DNA of 64,000 nt from Serratia sp. M24T3 (GTDB lineage Bacteria; Pseudomonadota; Gammaproteobacteria; Enterobacterales; Enterobacteriaceae): assembly GCF_000257645.1 (NCBI RefSeq), contig NZ_AJHJ01000005.1, positions 186,001 to 250,000 on the forward strand, given 5' to 3'. Position 1 is the first letter of the stretch. Each line of letters opens with the position of its first letter. Of this stretch, positions 9,596 through 19,751 are shown piece after piece. The notes under the pieces were generated by a model. The model saw nothing but the letters and a program-made list of their open reading frames with translations, did no database searches and was not told where the DNA came from. The translations under genes were made by a program, and so were the position numbers.

Positions 9596-9850
9596 ATGTG
9601 CAGTTATTCTCGAATTTTACATCTCTCCTGCCTTAGTTAATCGATGTTAACCCCCAGTTTATACAGAATATTCTATAAGAGTATTATTAGAACTCACTCT
9701 AGCTGGAGTGCATGTTCTACGTCGCGTAGGCTTCTTAAGCTGTTATACTGCCGCGCAATAATATTCACGTCTCTTGTCCTCTAACCGGGAAATAGTGACG
9801 CTGACGTATACTTAATTGTCTTACCCGTTTTCAATTTTGGGGAGTTGCTT
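9596..9850 (+). promoter_or_regulatory. Leader of the ugd-epimerase pair with extended -10 and two hairpins
   Basis: An extended -10 element TGTTATACT is at 9741-9749, without a good -35. Just upstream are two short inverted repeats: CACTC/GAGTG at 9695-9710 and CTACG/CGTAG at 9717-9729. These are candidate binding sites. I looked for the JUMPstart element typical of polysaccharide operons and did not find it. The ugd ribosome-binding site is GGGGAG at 9839-9844. Confidence 0.4.
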
Positions 9851-11194
9851 ATGAAAGTAACCGTTTTTGGCATTGGCTATGTTGGCCTGGTTCAAGCGGC
9901 AGTATTGGCAGAAGTTGGGCATGAAGTTTTGTGCATTGATGTCGATGCCAACAAGGTTGAAAACTTGAAGAAAGGCCAAATACCCATTTTTGAACCTGGC
10001 TTGACCCCCCTTGTTCAGCAGAATTTCGAGTCGGGGCGTCTGCAGTTTAGCACTGACGCAGAGCAGGGCGTTGCGCATGCCGAAGTTCAGTTTATTGCTG
10101 TAGGTACTCCTCCAGATGAAGACGGCTCGGCTGATTTAAAATATGTCACCGCTGTGGCGCGCACTATTGCTCAATATATGACTGCGCCCAAAATCGTTAT
10201 CGATAAATCTACCGTTCCGGTTGGGACTGCCGATAAAGTTCGCCAGGTAATGAGTGAAGCTTTAGCACAACGCGGGCTGGAAATTGCGTTTAATGTGATT
10301 TCCAATCCGGAGTTCCTGAAAGAAGGTGCTGCCGTTGCAGACTGTATGCGCCCTGAACGTATTGTCATTGGTACCGACAATCCGCTGGCCATTGAGCCAG
10401 TGCGCGAGCTTTATGAACCTTTTAATCGTAATCACGATCGCATGATTGTCATGGACATTCGCAGTGCCGAGCTGACTAAATATGCCGCTAACTGTATGCT
10501 GGCAACGAAAATTAGCTTTATGAATGAAATGTCTAATTTGGCAGAAATGCTGGGAGCTGATATCGAGAAAGTTCGACAAGGTATTGGTTCCGATTCTCGC
10601 ATCGGTTATCACTTTATTTATCCAGGCTGTGGATACGGCGGTTCCTGTTTCCCGAAAGACGTGCAGGCGTTGATTCGCACTTCCGAGCAAATTGGTTATC
10701 AGCCAAAAATCCTCCAGGCGGTGGAGCAAGTTAATGCCCAGCAGAAATATAAACTGCCCGCGTTTGTCACCCGCCATTTTGGTCAAAATCTGAGTGGTAA
10801 AACTTTTGCACTTTGGGGTTTGTCATTTAAACCCAATACCGATGATATGCGTGAAGCCTCCAGCCGAGTGTTAATGGAACAGCTCTGGGCAGCCGGGGCA
10901 AAAATTAAAGCTTACGATCCTGAAGCAATGAATGAAGCACAGCGTATTTATGGTTATCGCGACGATTTAGAACTCATGGGTACTAAAGAGGCGGCTTTAC
11001 AGGGGGCCGATGCGCTGATTATTTGTACTGAGTGGCAAAATTTCCGTGCTCCAGATTTTGATTTGATGAAAAGCTCTCTTAAGAGCCCTGTTATTTTCGA
11101 TGGACGTAATTTGTATGATCCGGAGCGGCTCGAAAAACGCGGCTTTACCTATTATGGTATTGGCCGTGGCGCTTCAGTGGTTCCGGTATTGTAA
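9851..11194 (+). CDS. ugd: UDP-glucose 6-dehydrogenase
   Basis: The enzyme oxidises UDP-glucose to UDP-glucuronate with two NAD+, feeding surface polysaccharide or lipid A decoration. The 447-residue protein has the Rossmann motif GIGYVG (7-12), the catalytic cysteine in GGSCFPKD, and the C-terminal UDP-binding domain ([17 protein letters not shown]). It is longer than E. coli Ugd (388 residues), matching the longer bacterial UDP-Glc dehydrogenases. The start follows GGGGAG. It lies 9 bases before the epimerase gene, so the two form an operon giving UDP-galacturonate. Confidence 0.93.
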   Translation: MKVTVFGIGYVGLVQAAVLAEVGHEVLCIDVDANKVENLKKGQIPIFEPGLTPLVQQNFESGRLQFSTDAEQGVAHAEVQFIAVGTPPDEDGSADLKYVTAVARTIAQYMTAPKIVIDKSTVPVGTADKVRQVMSEALAQRGLEIAFNVISNPEFLKEGAAVADCMRPERIVIGTDNPLAIEPVRELYEPFNRNHDRMIVMDIRSAELTKYAANCMLATKISFMNEMSNLAEMLGADIEKVRQGIGSDSRIGYHFIYPGCGYGGSCFPKDVQALIRTSEQIGYQPKILQAVEQVNAQQKYKLPAFVTRHFGQNLSGKTFALWGLSFKPNTDDMREASSRVLMEQLWAAGAKIKAYDPEAMNEAQRIYGYRDDLELMGTKEAALQGADALIICTEWQNFRAPDFDLMKSSLKSPVIFDGRNLYDPERLEKRGFTYYGIGRGASVVPVL

Positions 11195-11203
11195 GGAGAG
11201 GGC

Positions 11204-12211
11204 ATGAATTATTTAGTAACAGGTGCTGCGGGTTTCATTGGTTATTTCGTTTGTCAGCGTTTACTCGCTGAGGGACATCAGGTAACGGGTCTTGATAACC
11301 TAAATGATTACTATGACGTCAATTTGAAATTAGCGCGCCTGAAACAGATGGAGGATAAACCTGGATTCACGTTTATAAAACTGGATCTTGCCGATCGTTC
11401 AGGAATGGCTGCGCTTTTTGCAGAAAATAAATTTGATCGCGTAATACATTTAGCGGCACAGGCAGGGGTGCGCTATTCAATTGATAATCCATTAGCTTAT
11501 GTTGACGCAAATTTAGTCGGTTTCGTTAACGTGTTGGAAGGCTGCCGCCATAATAAGATTCAGCACCTGCTTTATGCTTCTTCAAGTTCGGTCTATGGAA
11601 TGAACCGCAAGCAGCCTTTCGATACGCAGGATAATGTGGATCATCCAATTTCGCTTTATGCGGCCACCAAAAAGGCCAATGAATTGATGGCTCACACTTA
11701 TTCACATCTTTATGGATTACCGACTACCGGAATGCGTTTCTTTACGGTTTATGGACCTTGGGGTCGCCCGGATATGGCTCTGTTTAAATTCACCAAGGCT
11801 ATTCTCGCCGATCAAAGTATCGACGTTTATAACCATGGCGAAATGCGCCGCGATTTTACTTATATTGATGACGTGACTGAATCAATCATTCGCCTGCAGG
11901 GTATTATCCCAAAACCTCAGCCTCACTGGACCGTGGAGAGTGGTAACGGTTCGCAAAGCTCTGCGCCTTATGTGCTTTATAATATTGGAAATAATAACCC
12001 AATTAAGCTGATGACATACATAGAGGCTCTTGAGAGCGCCCTGGGCGTAGTGGCGAAGAAGAATATGATGCCGATGCAGCCTGGCGATGTTCACGAGACC
12101 AGTTCTGACAGCATGCCTTTATATGAGGCCACAGGTTTTAAGCCTAAAACGCAGGTGTTGGAAGGCGTGAAGAATTTTGTAGATTGGTATAAAGATTATT
12201 ATCATTGTTAA
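11204..12211 (+). CDS. NAD-dependent epimerase, probably UDP-glucuronate 4-epimerase
   Basis: This is an extended short-chain dehydrogenase with GAAGFIG (7-13) and the YxxxK pair in SLYAATKKANE. The segment RFFTVYGPWGRPDMALFKF is typical of UDP-glucuronate 4-epimerases (CapI/WbnF type), which turn UDP-GlcA into UDP-GalA. Its place directly after ugd fits: ugd supplies the substrate. At 335 residues it is of usual length. AAGGAGAG precedes the ATG. UDP-galactose or UDP-GlcNAc epimerase activity cannot be excluded from sequence alone. Confidence 0.85.
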   Translation: MNYLVTGAAGFIGYFVCQRLLAEGHQVTGLDNLNDYYDVNLKLARLKQMEDKPGFTFIKLDLADRSGMAALFAENKFDRVIHLAAQAGVRYSIDNPLAYVDANLVGFVNVLEGCRHNKIQHLLYASSSSVYGMNRKQPFDTQDNVDHPISLYAATKKANELMAHTYSHLYGLPTTGMRFFTVYGPWGRPDMALFKFTKAILADQSIDVYNHGEMRRDFTYIDDVTESIIRLQGIIPKPQPHWTVESGNGSQSSAPYVLYNIGNNNPIKLMTYIEALESALGVVAKKNMMPMQPGDVHETSSDSMPLYEATGFKPKTQVLEGVKNFVDWYKDYYHC

Positions 12212-12254
12212 CTTGTTACGCTAGGCCATGAGCCGGACGCAAATTAACAATTGA

Positions 12255-12276
12255 GGCTGCTGATGCAGCCTTTTTT
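12255..12276 (+). terminator. Terminator of the ugd-epimerase operon
   Basis: GGCTGC, loop TGAT, GCAGCC, then TTTTTT: a classic intrinsic terminator 44 bases after the epimerase stop. Confidence 0.9.
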
Positions 12277-12349
12277 ATGCCTGAGCCAAGTCGATATTAC
12301 GGCATTGTTTAATGGCGGTTTATTATTGTTCGTCAAAACGTTTAGGCAA

Positions 12350-12380
12350 TAAAAAAACCACCGCATTAACGGTGGTTTTT
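12350..12380 (-). terminator. Terminator of hns
   Basis: AAAAACCACCG pairs with CGGTGGTTTTT around a 6-nt loop. On the minus strand it ends in a run of T residues, and it can work in both directions. It lies about 40 bases beyond the hns stop. Confidence 0.85.
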
Positions 12381-12421
12381 AGAATCATTATCTTGAGACT
12401 GGGTTTACAGCCGAAAAAAAC

Positions 12422-12829
12422 TTACAGCAGGAAATCGTCCAGCTGTTTGCCTTCATCTTCGATAGCTTTCTTGATTACCGCAGGAGTACGACCCTGGCCG
12501 GTCCAAGTTTTGCTTTCGCCATTCTCATCAATGTATTTATATTTAGCAGGACGAGCAGCACGCTTGGTTTTACCCGTTGCTTTGGTAGCAGCCATAGTCT
12601 GCAGCAATTCATTTGGATCAATACCGTCAGCAATCAGCATTTCACGGTATTGTTGCAGTTTACGAGTGCGCTCTTCAATTTCAGCAGCAGCCTGAGTATC
12701 TTCTTCACGGCGCTCATTAACAACAACTTCTAATTTCTCTAGCATTTCTTCAAGAGTTTCCAGAGTACATTCACGAGCCTGTGCGCGCAGAGTACGGATG
12801 TTGTTCAGAATTTTTAATGCTTCGCTCAT
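12422..12829 (-). CDS. hns: H-NS, histone-like nucleoid-structuring protein
   Basis: H-NS silences AT-rich, often foreign, DNA. The 135-residue protein has the N-terminal coiled-coil oligomerisation region (1-80, including [20 protein letters not shown]), a basic linker, and the C-terminal AT-hook-like DNA-binding domain with TWTGQGRTP. It is near-identical to the enterobacterial family. The start follows GAGACTAGTATA. Its presence is relevant to the AT-rich giant gene at 44.9-50.0 kb, a likely silencing target (inference). Confidence 0.97.
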   Translation of the reverse strand: MSEALKILNNIRTLRAQARECTLETLEEMLEKLEVVVNERREEDTQAAAEIEERTRKLQQYREMLIADGIDPNELLQTMAATKATGKTKRAARPAKYKYIDENGESKTWTGQGRTPAVIKKAIEDEGKQLDDFLL

Positions 12830-13477
12830 TATACTAGTCTCAATTTAAATTGGTGGGGGGCGTTTCGGTAATAATAGAATGCTCTTCTGTATTCTGCAAT
12901 AGCCAATTTGTTATATTGACGGGAATTTACCATTTATAAGCAATAATATTTGCAGCACTTGGAAATATAAGGATGATTCCCGGTCTATTAAACTTAGAGC
13001 AGTAAGGCAAATTGATTAGCGGTTTGTGCGGTGTATCGCCCTTTTTTAATCAACCCGCTTTTTATAACCTTGCTAAAGTCATAACAAATATCCCCAGCCT
13101 TAACGTATAACTTACCTCACGTTGTCACGGATATGTTTGCACTGTTTTAGCTATATGTGCCCGGCTTGTTCAAGATTATCATCCGTACTACGGGGGAAGG
13201 TGTTTATAAGATACCGTTATTACCTGATTGTTTAATAATTGATTTATAGAGGCTGATTAACTGCTACTTATGCTGAGTTTAACGGTTGCGTAAACTAATT
13301 AGGACGAACAGTAATCACAATAGCTGATTGTAAGTTTCTGTAATTTTCGCATTTGTTTAATGTTGTGATACTCAGCACAGGAGACAGGCCGCAGATGTCA
13401 TTAGATGTCCACCGTGTGTTACAATTGAAAGTAAGAGGTGTTACCGGGTTTCTTTATACTTTTGGAGTTACGGGCTC
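12830..13477. other. Intergenic region between divergent hns and tdk
   Basis: This is 648 bases of AT-rich sequence with no credible open frame on either strand. It must hold the hns promoter, expected to be autoregulated by H-NS on curved AT tracts, and the tdk promoter. GTTACGGGCTC lies just before tdk. I could not assign individual sites with confidence. Confidence 0.6.
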
Positions 13478-14056
13478 ATGGCTCAGCTTTATTTTTATTA
13501 CTCTGCGATGAATGCAGGAAAATCTACATCTTTGTTACAATCTTCATATAACTATCAAGAACGCGGGATGCGCACACTAGTGCTGACTGCCGCAATTGAT
13601 AATCGTTTTGGCGTTGGTATCGTCAGCTCGCGGATAGGATTATCTTCATCAGCCGAACTTTATAATCAAGATACCAACTTACTTAAGCTCATTGCCGATG
13701 AACATAACAGTCAAACTTTGCATTGTGTGTTAATCGATGAGAGCCAATTTTTAACTCGCCAGCAGGTTGAACAATTAACCGATGTCGTTGACAGGCTAGA
13801 TATACCCGTTTTGTGCTACGGCCTGCGCACAGACTTTCAGGGCGAGTTATTTAGCGGGAGTCAGTATCTTCTGGCGTGGGCCGATAAATTGGTTGAGCTT
13901 AAAACTATCTGCCACTGCGGCCGCAAGGCCAATCAGACCCTCAGGCTGGACGAGCACGGTAAAGCGCTCCACGACGGCGCGCAGGTGGTTATAGGCGGTA
14001 ATGAGCGGTATGTATCGGTGTGTCGTAAACATTATAAAGAGGCGATGGGTGAGTAA
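13478..14056 (+). CDS. tdk: Thymidine kinase
   Basis: Tdk phosphorylates thymidine in pyrimidine salvage. The 192-residue protein has the P-loop SAMNAGKST (9-17), the Walker B-like [11 protein letters not shown], the lasso region [15 protein letters not shown] with zinc cysteines, and the substrate-binding end [14 protein letters not shown]. It is about 13 residues shorter at the C-terminus than E. coli Tdk (205), which affects only the variable tail. TTGGAGTTACGGGCTC precedes the ATG. Confidence 0.95.
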   Translation: MAQLYFYYSAMNAGKSTSLLQSSYNYQERGMRTLVLTAAIDNRFGVGIVSSRIGLSSSAELYNQDTNLLKLIADEHNSQTLHCVLIDESQFLTRQQVEQLTDVVDRLDIPVLCYGLRTDFQGELFSGSQYLLAWADKLVELKTICHCGRKANQTLRLDEHGKALHDGAQVVIGGNERYVSVCRKHYKEAMGE

Positions 14057-14191
14057 AGAGCGGTAATTGCTGCAGAAACATTTTTCTTTACTTAATACTT
14101 ACATCGTCGTTTATTTATTTAGAGTGATAATAAAGAAGAATCATTAATAGTATTAATGATTAAGCCATAAAAAAACCACCAAAAGGTTAAT

Positions 14192-14236
14192 ACCGTTCAC
14201 TTAAGATGTTTTGAGTGAACGGTGTACTGGTTTTTT
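14192..14236 (+). terminator. Terminator after tdk
   Basis: ACCGTTCACT and AGTGAACGGT form a perfect 10-bp stem with a 12-nt loop, flanked by AAAAAAACCA upstream and TGGTTTTTT downstream, which can extend the stem. It should end tdk transcription. Confidence 0.8.
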
Positions 14237-14573
14237 AAGATTCGAGCATCCTTTTTTTTGCGCCGTTTTTTTCTCTGACTATCTGGCTCATTTCAATACT
14301 CATCAGGTTATAAGCGGTCGGCAGGCCCTAAATTATCCTGGATAGCTGCTTCGTATCACTGACTTCCCCCGTATTGGCAGGGCCGAACCTGACACGTAGA
14401 TTAACCGGCTGTGCAGTGACATCTACGCGCATAATCGGACTGTTGGGTATTTGCCTGTCCGGGCGATGCTTTATATATTCAAAATGCTCTGCCAGCTCTG
14501 CCAGCTCTGCCAGCTCTGGTGTCTCGGGCGTGCGAAAAAGTGTGCCGTCCAGCCAAGGTTTGTGTTTCTTCAA
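14235..14573 (-). pseudogene. Decayed small gene with an in-frame amber stop
   Basis: On the minus strand a TTG-started frame runs from 14573 to a TAG at 14328-14330 (81 codons). It then stays open for 30 more codons in the same frame to a TAA at 14235. Both parts look protein-like: RPDRQIPNSPIMRVDV before the stop, and YNLMSIEMSQIVREKNG after it. Near the start, three perfect 9-bp tandem copies of a CTCTGCCAG-type unit encode repeated Ala-Glu-Leu. Immediately upstream the frame is closed, but another frame has an ATG, suggesting a frameshift. I do not recognise the family. It sits between the tdk and adhE terminators, a place where E. coli carries an insertion-sequence relic. Confidence 0.45.
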
Positions 14574-14588
14574 GCCAGGTCAAAAGCA

Positions 14589-14621
14589 TAAAAAAAGCCC
14601 CATCAAAAAATGATGAGGCTT
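14589..14621 (-). terminator. Terminator of adhE
   Basis: On the minus strand AGCCTCATCA pairs with TGATGGGGCT (one mismatch) around a T-rich loop, followed by seven T residues. It lies about 120 bases beyond the adhE stop. Confidence 0.8.
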
Positions 14622-14737
14622 ATTGTGATACACCTGCCGGATCGTTCAACTGATTATTTAGCTTAACCGATCAGTGTTATACCTATGACAGGCTTTGTTT
14701 TTTCACATCAGTAGCCGTATACGAATAGTCTTATCTA

Positions 14738-17440
14738 CTATTTTTTAGACTTTTTGATGGCCGAAGCTGGAGCTGCTGCTGCAACGCGGGTGACAGGTTC
14801 CTCTCTTTCAGAGATGGCAGTCAGCGGCAATTCTTCGCTAAATTTATTACCATAATAGGTATCCATCAATATCTGTTTTAACTCAGAAATTAACGGATAA
14901 CGAGGGTTGGCACCCGTACACTGGTCATCAAATGCGTCTTCAGAAAGTTTATCAACTTTCGCCAGGAAATCGGCTTCCTGCACACCCGCTTCACGAATCG
15001 AAACAGGAATACCCAGTTCTGCTTTGATTTCATCTAACCAACTAAGTAGATTTTCAATTTTCTGCGCTGTGCGGTCTCCAGGAACACTCAGACCCAGATG
15101 ATCGGCAATTTCTGCGTAGCGACGACGAGCCTGAGGGCGATCGTACTGGCTGAAAGCGGTTTGCTTGGTTGGGTTATCGTTCGCATTATAGCGAATGACG
15201 TTCGAAATCAGCATGGCGTTGGCAAGCCCGTGCGGAATATGGAACTCAGAACCTAACTTATGCGCCATTGAGTGACAAACCCCGAGGAAGGCGTTGGCAA
15301 ATGCGATGCCTGCGATAGTGGCCGCATTGTGCACTCGTTCGCGCGCTACCGGGTTTTTTGCACCTTCTTTATAGCTTGCTGGCAGGAACTCTTTAAGCAG
15401 TTTCAATGCTTGTAATGCCTGACCGTCGGAGAACTCATTTGCCAGCACGGAGACATAGGCTTCAAGTGCATGAGTCACGGCATCAAGGCCGCCAAAGGCG
15501 CACAAAGATTTTGGCATGTTCATAACCAGGTTGGCATCTACGATTGCCATGTCTGGAGTCAGTGCATAGTCTGCCAAAGGATATTTCTGGCCAGTAGCGT
15601 CGTCGGTAACCACCGCGAATGGCGTGACTTCCGAACCCGTACCCGAGGTAGTAGTGATGGCGATCATTTTCGCTTTCACACCCATTTTCGGGAACTTGTA
15701 GATACGTTTACGGATATCCATAAAGCGCAGCGCCAGATCTTCGAAGTGAGTTTCAGGATGCTCATATAGAACCCACATGATTTTCGCAGCATCCATCGGT
15801 GAACCACCACCCAACGCGATAATCACGTCTGGTTTAAAGGAGTTCATCTGTTCTGCCCCTTTGCGTACGATACTTAACGTTGGGTCGGCTTCAACTTCGA
15901 AGAACACTTCCGTTTCGATACCGTGGCTTTTCAGCACTCGAGTTACCTGGTCGGCATAGCCATTATTAAACAGGTAGCGGTCAGTGACGATAAAGGCGCG
16001 TTTCGCTCCGTCAGTGGCCACTTCCTCAAGGGCAATCGGCAATGAGCCACGGCGGAAGTAGATAGATTTTGGAAGTTTATGCCACAACATGTTTTCAGCT
16101 CTCTTCGCCACCGTTTTCTTGTTGATTAGATGTTTTGGCCCAACGTTTTCTGAAATGGAGTTACCACCCCATGAGCCGCAACCCAGCGTCAATGAAGGGG
16201 CCAGTTTGAAGTTGTACAGGTCACCGATCCCCCCTTGCGAAGCGGGAGTGTTGATCAGAATACGTGCTGTTTTCATCTTGTCGCCAAAATAGCGAACGCG
16301 TTCTGGCTGGTTATCCTGGTCGGTATACAAACAAGAGGTATGGCCGATACCGCCCATGGTGACCAGTTTTTCGGCCTTATCTACAGCATCTTCAAAGTCT
16401 TTGGCGCGATACATGGCCAGCGTCGGTGAAAGTTTTTCGTGAGCAAAAGGCTCGGATTCATCGACTTTTGTCACTTCACCGATTAATACTTTAGTGTTGG
16501 CAGGAACGATGATACCCGCCATGGCCGCTATTTTAGTTGCAGATTGACCGACGATATCAGCGTTTAAACCGCCATTTTTAAGAATGATTTCCTGTACGGC
16601 TTTCAGTTCTTTACCAGCAAGAATGTAGCCGCCGTGGGTTTTAAAGCGATCTCTAACCGTTTCATAGGCGGAATCAACCACAATTACTGATTGTTCAGAA
16701 GCGCAGATAACACCGTTATCGAAAGTTTTTGACATCAATATCGAAGCAACAACGCGTTTGATATCTGCTGTTTCATCAACAACAACCGGGGTATTACCGG
16801 CACCAACGCCGATAGCCGGTTTGCCAGAGCTATATGCAGCTTTGACCATACCTGGCCCGCCGGTTGCAAGGATCAGGTTCAGGTCCGGGTGATGCATCAG
16901 TTCGTTGGACAGTGGCACGCTGGGTGCATCAATCCAGCCAATAATATCTTTCGGCGCGCCTGCTTTAACCGCAGCCTGCAAAACAATGTTTGCAGCGGCG
17001 ATAGTCGCCTTGGCTGCACGGGGGTGTGGCGAAAAGATAATGGCGTTACGCGTTTTCAAACTGATAAGTGCTTTGAAAATCGCGGTAGAGGTTGGGTTGG
17101 TAGTGGGGACGATCCCGCAAATGATGCCGATAGGTTCTGCAATGGTAAGAGTGCCGTAAGTTTCGTCTTCTGCAACGACACCGCAGGTTTTCTCATCTTT
17201 ATAGGCATTGTAAATGTATTCAGACGCAAAATGGTTTTTGATCACTTTGTCTTCAATGATCCCCATGCCTGACTCTTCTACGGCCAGCTTGGCAAGGGGA
17301 ATACGTGCGTCTGCGGCGGCAAGAGCGGCGGCCCGGAAGATCTTATCGACTTGTTCTTGTGTGAACTCTGCATATTCACGTTGTGCTTTTTTTACCCGAG
17401 CAACAAGCTCGTTCAGTTCAGCGACGTTTGTGACAGCCAT
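14738..17440 (-). CDS. adhE: Bifunctional acetaldehyde/alcohol dehydrogenase AdhE
   Basis: AdhE converts acetyl-CoA to acetaldehyde and then ethanol, recycling NADH in fermentation; it assembles into spirosomes. The 900-residue protein has an N-terminal aldehyde dehydrogenase domain (1-440) with the catalytic cysteine at about 246 in NGVICASEQ. The C-terminal iron alcohol dehydrogenase domain (450-870) has [10 protein letters not shown] and metal-site histidines in [10 protein letters not shown] and CHSMAHKLG. The Ala/Lys-rich tail ([14 protein letters not shown]) is slightly longer than in E. coli (891). GGAGAACACC precedes the ATG. Confidence 0.98.
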   Translation of the reverse strand: MAVTNVAELNELVARVKKAQREYAEFTQEQVDKIFRAAALAAADARIPLAKLAVEESGMGIIEDKVIKNHFASEYIYNAYKDEKTCGVVAEDETYGTLTIAEPIGIICGIVPTTNPTSTAIFKALISLKTRNAIIFSPHPRAAKATIAAANIVLQAAVKAGAPKDIIGWIDAPSVPLSNELMHHPDLNLILATGGPGMVKAAYSSGKPAIGVGAGNTPVVVDETADIKRVVASILMSKTFDNGVICASEQSVIVVDSAYETVRDRFKTHGGYILAGKELKAVQEIILKNGGLNADIVGQSATKIAAMAGIIVPANTKVLIGEVTKVDESEPFAHEKLSPTLAMYRAKDFEDAVDKAEKLVTMGGIGHTSCLYTDQDNQPERVRYFGDKMKTARILINTPASQGGIGDLYNFKLAPSLTLGCGSWGGNSISENVGPKHLINKKTVAKRAENMLWHKLPKSIYFRRGSLPIALEEVATDGAKRAFIVTDRYLFNNGYADQVTRVLKSHGIETEVFFEVEADPTLSIVRKGAEQMNSFKPDVIIALGGGSPMDAAKIMWVLYEHPETHFEDLALRFMDIRKRIYKFPKMGVKAKMIAITTTSGTGSEVTPFAVVTDDATGQKYPLADYALTPDMAIVDANLVMNMPKSLCAFGGLDAVTHALEAYVSVLANEFSDGQALQALKLLKEFLPASYKEGAKNPVARERVHNAATIAGIAFANAFLGVCHSMAHKLGSEFHIPHGLANAMLISNVIRYNANDNPTKQTAFSQYDRPQARRRYAEIADHLGLSVPGDRTAQKIENLLSWLDEIKAELGIPVSIREAGVQEADFLAKVDKLSEDAFDDQCTGANPRYPLISELKQILMDTYYGNKFSEELPLTAISEREEPVTRVAAAAPASAIKKSKK

Positions 17441-17982
17441 GGTGTTCTCCTGAGAATGTTAAATTTTTTTAGAAAATAGCCAAGTCAGGTTCAAAGTATA
17501 GTCACGGTCAATAATGCTGCAGATTACATTCAAAGTGGCTATTTATTAATTACTTATGTGTCCTGTTTCTCTATTTTCTCAAAAAATTCAGAAGACTTTC
17601 CTTTTATGCAGGATATAAGTTGTTAAATCCGAAGATGATCCAACGTTTGTCCTGTTGTTTTTTGTCTCTTAATTCGTGGGAATAGAGATAGCTTACTCAC
17701 TATTGAAACGTTGAAATATGATCCAGATCAACGAAATTACACTAGCTGACACCTTTCAGCTAACTCATTGTTAATACAAAGTCTTAAAAAATGCGGTTTT
17801 GTGACGATTATGTGGGAGGTTTTTATTTGGAAAATTGTGGTGGCAATTTAATCGTTAAATTGACTATTTTTTCCGTTAAATCTAGTCAAATATTCTGATT
17901 TTCTCCGTGGCGTTAAAGCGGCAATTCCAGTACATTAGCGCCCATAAATAACTTCTTTCTTTATCCTGATGCGGGGCGATGC
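17441..17982. other. Divergent regulatory region between adhE and ychE
   Basis: This is 542 bases, AT-rich, with no credible gene. E. coli adhE has a long regulated leader with sites for Cra, Fis, NarL and RpoS; the same space is kept here. One FNR-like dyad is listed separately. The ychE ribosome-binding site GGGGCG lies at the right end. Confidence 0.6.
17718..17731. promoter_or_regulatory. FNR/CRP-like dyad upstream of adhE
   Basis: ATGAT-CCAG-ATCAA matches the FNR consensus TTGAT-N4-ATCAA at nine of ten positions. It lies about 280 bases upstream of the adhE start. Oxygen-dependent control of adhE would be sensible, but the distance makes the target uncertain. Confidence 0.4.
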
Positions 17983-18627
17983 GTGGGCCAGACAATTTTG
18001 GATTTCTCAGGTTATATCAAGTTCTTTGTGGGTCTGTTTGCGTTGGTCAATCCGATAGGGATCTTGCCGGTGTTTATCAGTATGACCAGCTATCAGGCAG
18101 CGGCCGGGCGCAACAAAACCAACACAGCGGCCAACTTTTCGGTAGCTATTATTCTGTGCGTTTCATTATTCCTGGGTGACGGTATTTTGCACCTGTTCGG
18201 CATCTCGATTGATTCTTTCCGTATCGCTGGTGGCATTCTGGTTGTGACGATAGCGATGTCGATGATTAGCGGCAAGTTAGGGGAAGATAAACAGAACAAG
18301 CAGGAAAAATCAGAAACTGCAATCCGTGAAAATGTTGGGGTTGTCCCCTTGGCTTTGCCCTTAATGGCCGGGCCGGGTGCGATCAGTTCTACCATTGTCT
18401 GGAGTTCCCGTTACCATAGTTGGGAAAACCTTTTTGGCTTCACCGTGGCAATTGCCTTGTTCTGTTTCTGTTGCTGGCTGCTGTTTCGGGCTGCGCCAAT
18501 AGTAATGAAATTACTTGGCCAGACAGGGATTAACGTGATTACCCGTATTATGGGCTTGCTACTAATGGCGCTGGGAATCGAGTTTATTGTTAACGGGGTG
18601 AAAACAATTTTCCCCGGCCTGGTGTAA
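17983..18627 (+). CDS. ychE: YchE, MarC/NAAT family membrane protein
   Basis: This is a six-helix inner-membrane protein of the MarC family; the transport role is unproven. The 214 residues include NPIGILPVF near the start, the conserved block RIAGGILVVTIAMSMISGK, ALPLMAGPGAIS, and the end NVITRIMGLLLMALGIEFIV. Both match E. coli YchE closely. I take the GTG at 17983 as start because the family N-terminus aligns there; GGGGCGAT lies just upstream. It sits between adhE and opp, as in E. coli. Confidence 0.9.
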   Translation: MGQTILDFSGYIKFFVGLFALVNPIGILPVFISMTSYQAAAGRNKTNTAANFSVAIILCVSLFLGDGILHLFGISIDSFRIAGGILVVTIAMSMISGKLGEDKQNKQEKSETAIRENVGVVPLALPLMAGPGAISSTIVWSSRYHSWENLFGFTVAIALFCFCCWLLFRAAPIVMKLLGQTGINVITRIMGLLLMALGIEFIVNGVKTIFPGLV

Positions 18628-19751
18628 ATTTTTATCTGGAGCGGCATAAAATTTAATTAAGCAGGAGAGATCACACTTCTGCTTATTATTACTAATACTA
18701 ATATTTCCTCGCCTTATAATAGTGCATCTAATGTACCTAAAATGTGCTATTGCACCCAAATGTGGCATAAAATTGCATTCTAAAGCCTATTGCCAATCAA
18801 CTCCCTATTTATACTACTTTTCTTTGTCGTTTCAGGACTTTTTTTCGACTTTTATTGCCCGTTTCGCCGTTTAATTAATCACATCATTCTGTAGCTCTTG
18901 TACATGCCGTTTCGAGATGTTATTAGTGTTTACCGCGCAGATAACAGGGGTTTATTCTTAAAAGTAACGTTATGTTAACGGAATCTGTTTGAATCGTTTT
19001 TAAGCAACTAAAACACTTAATTTTTGATTTGAATTTATAAAAATAACCATAAAAACAATAGCTTGTGTTTTTTTCTTGTTGATAATCTCACTGGTCCGTC
19101 TACTTGTTGCCGGTGATAAAAGAGAATCAGTTAACATTTCCGTAAAATTTATTCGCGCAGATTTTCTGCATCTGATAATTTTCGGCAACTTTTTAAATGG
19201 AAAATATTTCGGCGTTGTGCCGAATTGAGAACGAATCTTGCAAAGCTTTCTCAGCTAAGTTCTAAAGAATGGCCTATTTATTTTTTTTCAGGAGAAAAAC
19301 GGTTGAAAACGACAAATACCTCTTCCATAACCGAGCTCTTCTCCTGGCGCTGTTCCTTTCAGCTTCGCTGCATATTATCGGCAATCCTAAGTGAATTTAA
19401 TTATTGTGATACTGATCTCTTCGGGATATGAGTACTCGTTTTCCTGAATAAATTCCGGCGACTTATCAGAAATAATATGCACCTCAAGCTCAAAAAACTT
19501 TTCTGGCAATAAAAGAAATTTCGCAACGGATTTGCCGGCAGGTTTTTAGCAAAAATTCATTAAGCGGCAACAGATTCAGTAAAAGGCAGTAAAAGTGACA
19601 TCAGAGGTAATGCAATAAGGGGAGTCTATCCAACAGGAAAGACTGACAACTTGACGTTTCGAGGTGAGCAATTCGTTCCTGTTCACCAAGAGATTTAACC
19701 CGGTAGGGGTTGGCCTTAACAGGCAAATAATAACAATCGGAGTTGATAGTA
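18628..19751. other. 1.1-kb intergenic leader upstream of oppA
   Basis: No gene can be supported in these 1124 bases; frames of 60-75 codons are present but have no ribosome-binding sites or protein-like composition. The sequence is AT-rich up to about 19.2 kb. Small hairpins occur at 19208-19224 (TTCGGC/GCCGAA) and about 19660-19690 (GGTGAGCA/TGTTCACC, with one G-U pair). In enterics the opp leader is a target of Lrp and of the sRNA GcvB near the oppA start; I cannot place these exactly. GGAGTTGATAGTA precedes the oppA ATG. Confidence 0.6.

Noticed and set aside
9596-9850. JUMPstart/ops element ahead of ugd
   Set aside because: I compared the region by eye with the JUMPstart core (GGCGGTAGCGT) and found no convincing match.
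12312-12695. 127-codon plus-strand frame opposite hns
   Set aside because: Antisense of hns and its terminator, with no protein-like pattern.
18790-18815. TTGCCA ... TATACT promoter upstream of oppA
   Set aside because: The spacer is only 14 bases, too short for a normal sigma-70 promoter.
19225-19431. 68-codon plus-strand frame in the oppA leader
   Set aside because: Starts with TTG in a hairpin, no ribosome-binding site, and low-quality composition. A 75-codon minus-strand frame at 19601-19828 is rejected for the same reasons.
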